NCBI RefSeq assembly: GCF_012584455.1
Contig: NZ_JABAEB010000005.1
Span: 372,001 to 436,000, forward strand
DNA: 64,000 nucleotides
Direction: 5' to 3'
Source of the DNA: Shewanella oncorhynchi
Lineage (GTDB): Bacteria; Pseudomonadota; Gammaproteobacteria; Enterobacterales; Shewanellaceae
The notes below the pieces were generated by a model. That model ran no database searches and was not told where the DNA came from. It saw nothing but the letters and a program-made list of their open reading frames with translations. Positions 19,489 through 27,799 of the stretch are shown piece by piece; positions within the stretch are counted from its first letter, which is position 1, and the number at the start of each line of letters is the position of its first letter. The position numbers were made by a program, and so were the translations under genes.

Positions 19489-20793
19489 TTAACCTCGATT
19501 GGTCTCTGGCTGGAAGATTTCAATGTATGCGTCTGAACGCATTTCGTCTAGCCAGTTTTGCAGTTCTTCGTTAAATTTGCGACGGAAGATCAACTGGTGC
19601 GCACGGTTGCTATTGAACTGATCCGTGGCGTCGGTTTTTCTGCGTTCTTCTAACTGAGTGATATGCCAACCGTGAGTCGTACGGAATGGCTCACTAATTT
19701 GGTCGTTTTTCAAACTGTTGAGCGTTTGAGCAAACTCAGGTACGTAAATGCTTGGTTCTGCCCAACCTAATTCACCACCTTTTGTGGCCGAACCAGGGTC
19801 TTCTGAGTACTGACGCGCTAGGTCTTCAAACTTAGCTTCACCTGAGCGGATTTGTTTCAGGAATTGCTCAAGCATGGCTTTAGCGCGGTCTTCTGACAGG
19901 ATCGGCGATGGCTTGAGCAAAATGTGGCGCGCTCTAACTTCTTCGATTTCTTTGGTTTGTAGGCCGCGAGCATCCATGATCTTAATAATATGGAAACCTG
20001 CACCACTCTTAATCGGGCCGATAATGTCACCCATTTTCGCACCGTTAATCACTTCGGCGAACAGAGTTGGCATTTCGTTGATGTTCATATAATCCCAAAT
20101 ACCGCCTTCGAGTGCCTTAGGACCTGAAGAAGAAGCGATAGCGGTACGACGGAAATCCTCACCACTCTTCAAACGTTCTAATACGATATTGGCGCGTTTG
20201 CTTGATGCTTCGAGTTGTTCACTGGTGGGATTATTAGGCACGTCAATCAGGATATGGCCAATTTGGTATTCCACATCTTTCATCCCTTGTTCTTGGATGA
20301 GTTTGACTAGGCTAGTAATTTCCTGTGGTGATACTTGAATGCGGCGTTGTACTTGAATACGTTGAATTTCACCTAGAGTGATTTCTTCGCGCAATTGTTC
20401 TCGGTATTGGCTGAAACTTAAACCTTCGCTTTCAATTTTTTGTTGCATCTGCGCGACAGACATTTTTTGTTCGCGCGCGATGTTTTCAATCGCTTGGTCT
20501 AGTTGTAAGTCACCAATATTCAGCCCTATACGACTAGCCATTTGCAATTGTAGGCGAGTTAAGATTAAACGCTCAATCACCTGAGTGCGCAGGGCACTGT
20601 CAGAAGGTAACAATTGGTTTGCTGCTTTGGCATTCGCTTTAACAGTGTCAATCATGTTAGTGATTTCACTTTCGAGCACTATGCCGTCGTTAATTTGGAC
20701 TGCAACGCGGTCGAGCGGCTGGGGGGCGGCCAATGTAGGTTGGCTGATCGCGAGTGCAAATAAAGCAAAAATCAGATGTTTACTGGGTTTCAT
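19489..20793 (-). CDS. surA: Periplasmic chaperone / peptidyl-prolyl isomerase SurA
   Basis: 434 aa (E. coli 428). The signal peptide ends near ALAISQPTLA-APQ. An N-terminal chaperone region (QINDGIVLESEI) is followed by two parvulin domains (QIGHILID... and ARHILLKPSP...GGELGWAEPS...PFRTTHGWHI). It delivers outer-membrane proteins to the BAM complex. The ATG at 20793 gives a proper signal peptide; one at 20811 adds six residues. It lies downstream of lptD in the conserved order, after a 242-nt gap without a visible terminator. Confidence 0.97.
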   Translation of the reverse strand: MKPSKHLIFALFALAISQPTLAAPQPLDRVAVQINDGIVLESEITNMIDTVKANAKAANQLLPSDSALRTQVIERLILTRLQLQMASRIGLNIGDLQLDQAIENIAREQKMSVAQMQQKIESEGLSFSQYREQLREEITLGEIQRIQVQRRIQVSPQEITSLVKLIQEQGMKDVEYQIGHILIDVPNNPTSEQLEASSKRANIVLERLKSGEDFRRTAIASSSGPKALEGGIWDYMNINEMPTLFAEVINGAKMGDIIGPIKSGAGFHIIKIMDARGLQTKEIEEVRARHILLKPSPILSEDRAKAMLEQFLKQIRSGEAKFEDLARQYSEDPGSATKGGELGWAEPSIYVPEFAQTLNSLKNDQISEPFRTTHGWHITQLEERRKTDATDQFNSNRAHQLIFRRKFNEELQNWLDEMRSDAYIEIFQPETNRG

Positions 20794-21035
20794 CCACAAA
20801 ATCCTTGGCACGTTCTAAGGTCAGGTTCGACGGCTTAATTGAAATAACTTTACCATTTATATCGAAATTACAGTGAGTTGCCCTAATGTAATTTTTTGGC
20901 GACGCATTTGAGTGCAAGGTTAGACCTTAAGATCCGTTTTTATTCGCTTTAGCAAAAGGTGAACGGTAAAGCACTCATTAATCTGTTTGGACTCTGAGTC
21001 CTTGTTGAGGTTCAGCAATCTATCACAATTCTTTG

Positions 21036-23333
21036 CTAATTCCTCAGATAAAGCGGTTTTCTGTAGTTAAACAGGCCATCATTGAGCATATCGGATACGC
21101 CTAATGGGCCAGAACCACCGAGTCCCTTAATGATTAAGTTCAGGTAGACACCACTATCAAACTGCTCACGAGGATCAATTGTGGCAGAACCTATGTTGTC
21201 GTCATAGTTGGTTTTAATGCGGTAATGATAACTAAGTCTTACTGCGTAACAGCATGATTCGTACTGGATACCTGTGTAAGTTTCAATACTGCGGCTTTCG
21301 TTAAGGTCATAATACCAATTACCAACAAAGTAGAGGTCGTCACTGATTGGCCAAGCGCCACGAACGCCCGCTTGGGAGATGTTCACTGTATCATTGGTAT
21401 TTGAGTTCAATAAATCTGGGACATAGCGATAGCTAAATTGCAGCAATTTATTCGCTTCAGGTCTGAAATCTAAGGTGACTTCGGATTTTTTATTGTCACT
21501 GGTGTTGGTATCGTACTGAATCGCAGCCCCCATATACCAATCATGGGACAAGCGGGTATCTAACTCTGCAGCAAGTACTGAAGTTGATTGATTAGACTCA
21601 AAAATACTGTCTTCGTAACCGACTTTACTGTCTTGCAGGTAAAAAATTTGTCCTAGGCTGAATTTAGTGGCTTCTTGGTTGTGACTATCAAACAGGCGTG
21701 TAGTAACACCTAGAGTGACTTGATTTGCATCGGAAATCCGATCCAGACCCGAGAAGCGACGATCACGGAATAGACCAAAGTAGTCGTCCTGTAATTGAGC
21801 CGTATCATAAATGCCTATGTTGCGTTGATCTTCGTAGCCGACATAAAGATATTGAAATTGTGGCTCGAGCGTTTGGCGGTAGTTTTGATCGAAAAGCTCA
21901 GTAAAACGTTCGAAGTTGATTTGACCATTAATTCGTACCTGCGGGATGGTGCGATTCACTGTGTCGTCTAGTTCTTCACTTGGATTGTTATTTTGCTGCC
22001 AATAATTGGTCTGCATCAGCTTAACTTGGCTGGTGAGCGAGCCTGAAGGTCCATGTATTGGCAGAGTTATGCTCGGTGACATGTGCAAACGAGTCGCCGT
22101 ATTAACATTGTTGTCCTGATGGGCAAAATTCGTTAGCTCTGAATTAAAACCAAAATCTAAATTGTTCCAAAAATCAGCGGCACGATAGTTAAAGTTAACC
22201 TGAGGCATGACTTGATATGGTTTTTCATCCTCACCCAGTACTTTAATATCTTGTACTCGGGTGCTTAGATCCCAGTTACTTTCGAAGTAGCTGATTTCAC
22301 CTATGCGTGATAACTGGTTATCGGTTGCACGGTTAACATCTGACTTTAAGTCATTGAAATAATTGTTATCTGATACATCGGTAAAATTCGCTAATACGCG
22401 CCAATTTTTGTCGATCGCCCCTTGATGCTGCCAGTTATATAAGTAGCGATTCGGGCTACCATCGATCAATTTGTCATTGCCTAGATATTCTAAATTGACT
22501 CGGCCATTTTGGGCCTCACCCGCCAGATAACCAAACTCTGTTTTAGTGAATAAACCACGGTTTGACATATAGCTAGGTGTAAATGTTAAATCGTACTCTG
22601 GGGCAATATTCCAATAATAGGGTGCGGAAATTTCGACACCATCAGTAGTGCTAGTGCTAAAGCTAGGGTAGAGAAAGCCAGATTTACGTTTGTCTGAAAC
22701 GGGGACTGTCATGTAGGGAATATAGAATACAGGTACACCGCCAATTCTTAGTTTGGCATTCCAAATTTCGCCCCATTCTTCTTCACTGTTGATCTTGATC
22801 TTTTCGGCCTCAAGTAACCAAGATACATTGTCAGGAGGGCAAGTAGTGAAGTTGGTATTCGTTAAAATTAAATTGTTATTGATAGTAATTTGCAGTTTTT
22901 CGGCATCACCGTGAACTTGTTGGCCATGGATCCAATATTGTGCACCTTTAAGGGTGGCACGGTTTGTCCGCATTTGAGCTTGTAAGGATTCGGCTGTAAC
23001 GGTGAAGTTACTGTCTTGAAAGACTAAATTACCATTGGCATCAAACTGTTCAGTAGCTTGATCTAAAATCGCCTCATCGGCTGCTATGTGCCTATCGCCT
23101 TGGCTAAAAACCACATCGCCACGGAAAATCGCCTGCTTCCCCATTTCGGCATTGGTGTTATCAGACGCAATACGAATTTTGTTGAGTTCAGCCGCACTCA
23201 TCCCTTGGGTTTGAGATACGATACGGGGTACTGGCGGTTCGATTAAGCATTGGGATGCCGAAGCGGTTAGAGAGTCGTCTGCCAGGACTAATTGCGGTAA
23301 CAGGCTCAGGGCCAGAAGGTATCGGATCTGCAT
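21036..23333 (-). CDS. lptD: LPS-assembly outer-membrane protein LptD
   Basis: 765 aa. A signal peptide (cleavage near VLA-DDS) precedes an OstA jellyroll domain (GDVVFSQGDRHIAADEAILD...ANGNLVFQD) and a C-terminal 26-strand barrel. Four cysteines match the E. coli disulfide pattern: one near 30 (SQCLIE), one near 170 (TTCPPD) and an adjacent pair near 700 (ESCCYA). With LptE it inserts LPS into the outer leaflet. It heads the lptD-surA-pdxA-rsmA-apaGH operon and is divergent from amgK-murU. Confidence 0.97.
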   Translation of the reverse strand: MQIRYLLALSLLPQLVLADDSLTASASQCLIEPPVPRIVSQTQGMSAAELNKIRIASDNTNAEMGKQAIFRGDVVFSQGDRHIAADEAILDQATEQFDANGNLVFQDSNFTVTAESLQAQMRTNRATLKGAQYWIHGQQVHGDAEKLQITINNNLILTNTNFTTCPPDNVSWLLEAEKIKINSEEEWGEIWNAKLRIGGVPVFYIPYMTVPVSDKRKSGFLYPSFSTSTTDGVEISAPYYWNIAPEYDLTFTPSYMSNRGLFTKTEFGYLAGEAQNGRVNLEYLGNDKLIDGSPNRYLYNWQHQGAIDKNWRVLANFTDVSDNNYFNDLKSDVNRATDNQLSRIGEISYFESNWDLSTRVQDIKVLGEDEKPYQVMPQVNFNYRAADFWNNLDFGFNSELTNFAHQDNNVNTATRLHMSPSITLPIHGPSGSLTSQVKLMQTNYWQQNNNPSEELDDTVNRTIPQVRINGQINFERFTELFDQNYRQTLEPQFQYLYVGYEDQRNIGIYDTAQLQDDYFGLFRDRRFSGLDRISDANQVTLGVTTRLFDSHNQEATKFSLGQIFYLQDSKVGYEDSIFESNQSTSVLAAELDTRLSHDWYMGAAIQYDTNTSDNKKSEVTLDFRPEANKLLQFSYRYVPDLLNSNTNDTVNISQAGVRGAWPISDDLYFVGNWYYDLNESRSIETYTGIQYESCCYAVRLSYHYRIKTNYDDNIGSATIDPREQFDSGVYLNLIIKGLGGSGPLGVSDMLNDGLFNYRKPLYLRN

Positions 23334-23392
23334 CTTTAGGTCAGTAATTATGATTTCTTATTCTGGACAAGTATGGATGGGGAAAGTTGCAA

Positions 23393-23421
23393 TTGACAAA
23401 CGCAACATCGCTTAATAAATC
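23393..23421 (+). promoter_or_regulatory. Sigma-70 promoter of amgK-murU
   Basis: A perfect -35 TTGACA (23393-23398) is 17 bp from TAAATC (23416-23421). The predicted start near 23428 leaves a leader of about 65 nt before the ATG at 23493. Confidence 0.6.
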
Positions 23422-23492
23422 TCTCAATTTCTTAGCTGTTTCCAAATTCTATGCCAGCTATAATAAAGCAATTTTTCTTTAAGAGCCATGAA

Positions 23493-24536
23493 ATGACTTT
23501 ATCCGATCCGAGATTTCTTTCCCTTAATCAGTGGCTGAATGCTTATTTTTCCTGTGAGCTGATGCCTGTGTTGATTTCCGGTGACGCAAGTTTTAGGCGT
23601 TACTTTCGGATTTCGATGCCTGATGCTACCTTTATCGCCGCCGATTCACCGCCTCAGTTAGTGCCTATCGCCCCCTTTATTGCCCTGTCGAATGCTTATT
23701 CTGCCGTGGGACTGACAGTTCCAAAAGTAATCCACGCCGATGCCGATTTGGGTTTTATGTTGATGAGTGATTTGGGTGATACCCAACTCTTATCTGTATT
23801 GACGGTACAAAATGTGGAACGGTTTTACCGTCAGGCGCTCGATTTATTACCGCAAGTGGCCGCAGTAATTGAGTGCAAGAATCTTGATAGCGGTTTAGTA
23901 CAGGCATTACCTAACTACGATGAAGCTTTTGTGCGCCGTGAATTACACATTTTTACTGAGTGGCTGTTAGGAACACATCTTAATTTGTCTTTGGACGCGG
24001 CAGAGTTGCAGTTGCTGAATGATACTTTTGATCGCCTCGTCGGCAATGCGCTGTCTCAACCTAGTGTGGGAATGCATAGGGATTTCCATAGTCGTAATCT
24101 TATGCTGCAAGCGGACAAGCTGTGCGTGATTGATTTTCAGGATGCTGTCGTTGGTCCCGTGACTTACGATGCGGTATCACTACTACGCGATTGTTATATT
24201 CGTTGGCCACAGCCGTTAGTCGCAGACTTGATGCGGTATCATTATCAGCAAGCATTAGCGCTTAGTTTTATTCCCGCACAGACTCCTTTTGAGCAATATC
24301 AAACTTGGTTTGATCTCATGGGCTTACAGCGCCACATTAAGGCGGTGGGGATTTTTGCACGATTAAACTATCGCGATAGTAAACCTGCTTATATGGCGGA
24401 TATTCCACTGACATTAACGTATATTGTCGACATCTCGCTGCAGTATCCCGAACTCGTGCCATTTGCACACTGGTTAACTCGTCGTGTGTTACCTGCGTTT
24501 AGTGTGAGTCAGTCTTCATCTGAGGTTAAGCAATGA
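23493..24536 (+). CDS. amgK: N-acetylmuramate/N-acetylglucosamine kinase (AmgK-type)
   Basis: 347 aa in the aminoglycoside-phosphotransferase (APH) fold. It shows SGDASFRRYFRI near the N-terminus (nucleotide-loop region), the catalytic loop MHRDFHSRNLML and the metal-binding VIDFQDAVVGPVTYD. Position next to murU supports the AmgK assignment: in Pseudomonas the pair converts MurNAc to UDP-MurNAc, bypassing MurA. The ATG at 23493 is chosen because residues before it (from 23451) do not match the family. The four-base ATGA overlap with murU implies coupled translation. Confidence 0.85.
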   Translation: MTLSDPRFLSLNQWLNAYFSCELMPVLISGDASFRRYFRISMPDATFIAADSPPQLVPIAPFIALSNAYSAVGLTVPKVIHADADLGFMLMSDLGDTQLLSVLTVQNVERFYRQALDLLPQVAAVIECKNLDSGLVQALPNYDEAFVRRELHIFTEWLLGTHLNLSLDAAELQLLNDTFDRLVGNALSQPSVGMHRDFHSRNLMLQADKLCVIDFQDAVVGPVTYDAVSLLRDCYIRWPQPLVADLMRYHYQQALALSFIPAQTPFEQYQTWFDLMGLQRHIKAVGIFARLNYRDSKPAYMADIPLTLTYIVDISLQYPELVPFAHWLTRRVLPAFSVSQSSSEVKQ

Positions 24537-25210
24537 AAGCCATGATCTTGGCCGCTGGACGAGGGGAAAGGTTACGGCCGTTAACGGATAGTTTGCCTAA
24601 ACCTATGGTGCCAGTGTTAGGTAAGCCGCTGATTGTTTATCATATTGAAAAACTTGCCGCGATAGGCATAGTCGATATCGTCATCAACCATGCTTGGCTA
24701 GGGCATAAGTTAGTCGAAGCTCTGGGCGATGGCAGCACTTTTGGGGTGCGCATTCGGTATAGCGCCGAAGAGAGTGCGTTAGAAACCGGCGGCGGTATTA
24801 AACGCGCTTTGCCTTTATTGTGTGAGGACGGAAGCGACGAACCTTTTTTAGTGATTAATGGTGATGTTTTTATTGATGCATTACCGCCAATCACGCAACT
24901 GGCTGCGGATAGGCTCGCTCACTTATGGTTAGTGCCTAATCCTGAGCAGCATCCAAATGGCGATTTTGCTTTGAATGGTCATCAAGTTCAGGAGCGTGGC
25001 GATGTTAAGTACACGTTTTCGGGCATGGGCATTTATCACCCTGCGCTATTTCATGACACGCCGCAGGGCGCCTTTGCACTGGGTCCGTTGCTCCGATCGC
25101 AAATGGCTCAAGGCAGAGTTAGTGGTGCCTTGTTTAATGGATTTTGGTGTGATGTCGGTACCATTGAACGATTGCAAGCGCTTGAACTAAGGTTACAAAG
25201 TAACAAGTAA
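24533..25210 (+). CDS. murU: N-acetylmuramate alpha-1-phosphate uridylyltransferase (MurU)
   Basis: 225 aa, single-domain nucleotidyltransferase. The signature MILAAGRGERLRPLTDSLPKPMVPV gives the glycine-rich nucleotide loop, and FLVINGDVFID supplies the metal-binding Asp. It lacks the left-handed helix domain of GlmU, as MurU does. With AmgK it completes the anabolic recycling route of peptidoglycan sugars. The start overlaps the amgK stop. Confidence 0.87.
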   Translation: MKAMILAAGRGERLRPLTDSLPKPMVPVLGKPLIVYHIEKLAAIGIVDIVINHAWLGHKLVEALGDGSTFGVRIRYSAEESALETGGGIKRALPLLCEDGSDEPFLVINGDVFIDALPPITQLAADRLAHLWLVPNPEQHPNGDFALNGHQVQERGDVKYTFSGMGIYHPALFHDTPQGAFALGPLLRSQMAQGRVSGALFNGFWCDVGTIERLQALELRLQSNK

Positions 25211-25279
25211 ATTTCGGTGCTGGCATATCCATAGGATTAAGCTAGTGCATCAAATACATAATAGAAATCAGGAAATAAG

Positions 25280-26068
25280 ATGCGGCTTTGGGGTAAGTTT
25301 TTTGGATTTGTCATTGGCTTTATGTTCGGCCGTATTTTTGGTGCGCTGCTAGGTTTGTGGCTCGGTCATCTTTACGATAAGCGTGCAGCATCGGGCGTGG
25401 GTTTTCGACAAGTTCTAGGGCAGGCTAAGAATCGCCAAGCCATTTTCTTTAATACCACATTTGCAGTAATGGGGCATGTGGCGAAAGCATCAGGACATGT
25501 TACTGAAACCGATATTCGCATTGCGACCTTATTAATGGATCAAATGCGTTTAACGGGGGAAGCCCGTAAAGAGGCGCAACAGGCATTTCGTGAGGGTAAA
25601 TCGGCGGATTTTGATCTGCGCAGCAGCTTACAAGCTTTCCGTGTTATTACGATGGGACGCAAAGAGTTAGTGCAGATGTTCATCGAAATCCAGATCCAAA
25701 CGGCACTGTCTGATGGTGAATTGGATCCCGCTGAGCACGCTATCTTGATGACGATTGCTCAAGAGTTAGGTTATGGTCGAGCGCAGTTAGATGAATTACT
25801 TAAACGCTGGCAGGCGGAGTTTCGTTTCCATCAAACATCGAGTGGCAATAAAACATCGATTACTGATGCTTACAGTTTACTTGGCATTACGAACGAAGCT
25901 AGCGACCAAGAAGTTAAACGGGCTTACCGTAAATTGATGAATGAACATCATCCCGATAAGTTAGTGGCGAAAGGGTTGCCACCGGAAATGATGGAGTTAG
26001 CTAATCGTAAGGCTCAGGATATTCAAGCAGCCTATGACAGAGTCAAGTCTGAGCGCTGTATGCGTTAG
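25280..26068 (+). CDS. djlA: DnaJ-like membrane co-chaperone DjlA
   Basis: 262 aa. The N-terminal glycine-rich membrane helix (FFGFVIGFMFGRIFGALLGLWLG, given here in outline at residues 6-28) has the dimerising glycine pattern of DjlA. A TerB-like central helical domain follows, and a C-terminal J domain begins near 197 with DAYSLLGI and the invariant HPD (EHHPDKL). It stimulates DnaK at the inner membrane. It follows murU by 69 nt, near lptD as in enterobacteria. Confidence 0.95.
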   Translation: MRLWGKFFGFVIGFMFGRIFGALLGLWLGHLYDKRAASGVGFRQVLGQAKNRQAIFFNTTFAVMGHVAKASGHVTETDIRIATLLMDQMRLTGEARKEAQQAFREGKSADFDLRSSLQAFRVITMGRKELVQMFIEIQIQTALSDGELDPAEHAILMTIAQELGYGRAQLDELLKRWQAEFRFHQTSSGNKTSITDAYSLLGITNEASDQEVKRAYRKLMNEHHPDKLVAKGLPPEMMELANRKAQDIQAAYDRVKSERCMR

Positions 26069-26109
26069 CCTTGATAAAATTGGTTTTTGTAAAAGATAAG
26101 GAATTCATT

Positions 26110-26742
26110 ATGAAAAACACTTACCGTTTGTTGCTGTTGGCGAGTTTGTTACCTGTGGCTATGTCTACGCAGGCCGAGGTGTTTATCGCTCCTTTTGGTG
26201 GTTATAGTCTGGGGGGCGGTCAATTTGATGTGAATCAATATGAGGTCAACACAGATCAAACGGGTGATAAGGCCGATGTGAAAGTCGAGGAGTCGAGTCA
26301 TTACGGTTTGATGGTGGGTATTGGTACGAATGATCCCGGTAATATTTATCTTTTATATAGTCATCAAGCCTCTGAACTGAAAAGTGGCGGCTTGTTTACG
26401 CCAGACTTTCTTACCTCGTTAGATTTAGATTATATCCATTTGGGTGGCACTTTATATTTTCCCCGTGGCGATATCCAGCCCTATGTCACCGCCAGCGCGG
26501 GGATCACCCGCATGCTGCCTAGCGGTTGGTCGAGCGAAACGCGTTTCTCCATGGGGATTGGTGGCGGGGTAGAGTATCAAGTGACGCCACACTTTGGCCT
26601 GTTTGCGGATATTCGGGGTTATGCGACGTTTATCAACAGTGACACTTCGCTGTTTTGCAATGAAGATGATTGCCTATGGCACATTACGTCAGATGTGATG
26701 TGGCAGGCTCAGGCTAACCTTGGGCTCAAAGTCAGTTTTTAG
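26110..26742 (+). CDS. Small outer-membrane beta-barrel protein
   Basis: 210 aa. A clean signal peptide (MKNTYRLLLLASLLPVAMS, cleaved after QAE or TQA) is followed by alternating amphipathic strands rich in Gly and aromatics, such as IAPFGGYSLGGGQFD, MVGIGTNDPG and HLGGTLYFPRG, and ending KVSF. The pattern fits an eight-stranded OmpA/OmpW-like barrel. Two cysteines (LFCNEDDCLW) could bridge an extracellular loop. The ATG at 26110 has AAGGAA upstream. Function unknown; it may be cotranscribed with the next gene, 35 nt downstream. Confidence 0.7.
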   Translation: MKNTYRLLLLASLLPVAMSTQAEVFIAPFGGYSLGGGQFDVNQYEVNTDQTGDKADVKVEESSHYGLMVGIGTNDPGNIYLLYSHQASELKSGGLFTPDFLTSLDLDYIHLGGTLYFPRGDIQPYVTASAGITRMLPSGWSSETRFSMGIGGGVEYQVTPHFGLFADIRGYATFINSDTSLFCNEDDCLWHITSDVMWQAQANLGLKVSF

Positions 26743-26777
26743 ATCTAACGCATCGTCTTAAAAGGAGATTTAGTGGC

Positions 26778-27731
26778 ATGAAAATAGTCGTACTTGATGG
26801 TGAAACCTTAAATCCTGGCGATCTCAGCTGGCAATCCTTAAATGAATTAGGCGAGTTTGCGTGTTTTTCCCGCACAAGTGGCGCTGATATTGTCGCGCGA
26901 GCCCAAGGTGCTGAAGTCATTCTTACCAATAAAACGCCCTTGAATGCAAAGACGTTAGCGCAACTTCCTAGTCTCAAATACATAGGCGTATTGGCCACGG
27001 GCACGAACGTTGTCGATATCGCGGCAGCTAAAGCGCAAGGTATAGTGGTCACTAATGTGCCCGCTTATGCGCCTGATGCCGTTGCGCAAATGGTGTTTGC
27101 CCATATTCTGCATCACACCCAAGCCGTGGCCGCCCATCATCAAGCTGTGGTCGATGGCCAGTGGGTGAACTGCCAAGATTTTTGTTTTACTTTAATGCCG
27201 TTGCAATCTTTAAAAGGCAAGACTTTAGGCTTAATAGGTTATGGCGATATCGGTCAGCAGGTGGGAACGCTCGCCCTCGCATTCGGGATGAAAGTTCTTG
27301 TCAATACTCGCTCAATCATCAAGGATTTACCCCAAGGCGTGATGTGGGCGCAACGTGATACAGTGCTTAGCGAATCAGATATTATTTCGCTCCATTGTCC
27401 GCTTACTCCAGAAACTGAGCAATTTATCAATCAGCAAACCCTCGCCTTGATGAAGCCTAATGCGCTGCTGATTAATACGGCGCGCGGTGGATTAATTGAT
27501 GAAGCCGCGCTTGCAGCAGCGCTTTTGCAAAACCGCTTATTTGCAGGTGTTGATGTGTTATCGACTGAGCCGCCTACTGCAGATAATCCCTTACTGCATG
27601 CGCCTAATATCAGCATCAGCCCCCATAATGCGTGGGCGACGAAGGAAGCAAGACAAAGTCTACTCAATATCGCAGTGGCGAATTTGAACGGTTATTTGAA
27701 GGGGGAAGTGATTAACTGCGTGAACAAGTAA
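26778..27731 (+). CDS. D-isomer-specific 2-hydroxyacid dehydrogenase (hydroxypyruvate/glycerate reductase-like)
   Basis: 317 aa. The Rossmann fold carries GLIGYGDIGQQVGTLAL near residue 150. The catalytic Arg is in NTARGGLIDE, the Glu in the following DVLSTEPP segment and the His in SPHNAWAT. N-terminal GVLATGTNVVDIAAAKAQGI is typical of hydroxypyruvate reductases. It probably interconverts hydroxypyruvate or glyoxylate with D-glycerate or glycolate; the exact substrate cannot be read. It is not PdxB or SerA by length (no ACT domain). Confidence 0.87.
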   Translation: MKIVVLDGETLNPGDLSWQSLNELGEFACFSRTSGADIVARAQGAEVILTNKTPLNAKTLAQLPSLKYIGVLATGTNVVDIAAAKAQGIVVTNVPAYAPDAVAQMVFAHILHHTQAVAAHHQAVVDGQWVNCQDFCFTLMPLQSLKGKTLGLIGYGDIGQQVGTLALAFGMKVLVNTRSIIKDLPQGVMWAQRDTVLSESDIISLHCPLTPETEQFINQQTLALMKPNALLINTARGGLIDEAALAAALLQNRLFAGVDVLSTEPPTADNPLLHAPNISISPHNAWATKEARQSLLNIAVANLNGYLKGEVINCVNK

Positions 27732-27740
27732 AGCAGTATG

Positions 27741-27785
27741 CGTCTTTCTCTCTTTTCATCATGTCGACGTTGAGAGAGAAAGACG
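27741..27785. terminator. Inverted repeat between convergent genes (possible terminator)
   Basis: CGTCTTTCTCTC (27741-27752) pairs with GAGAGAAAGACG (27774-27785) around a 21-nt centre. No T-run follows on either strand, so it is not a textbook intrinsic terminator, but it lies exactly between convergent stops (27731 and 27800). Confidence 0.5.
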
Positions 27786-27799
27786 TAAGTGGTTATTTA

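Noticed and set aside
23334..23450. Possible sigma-E promoter for lptD
   Set aside because: GGAAACA on the minus strand resembles a -35, but no matching TCAAA-type -10 is found at the right spacing.
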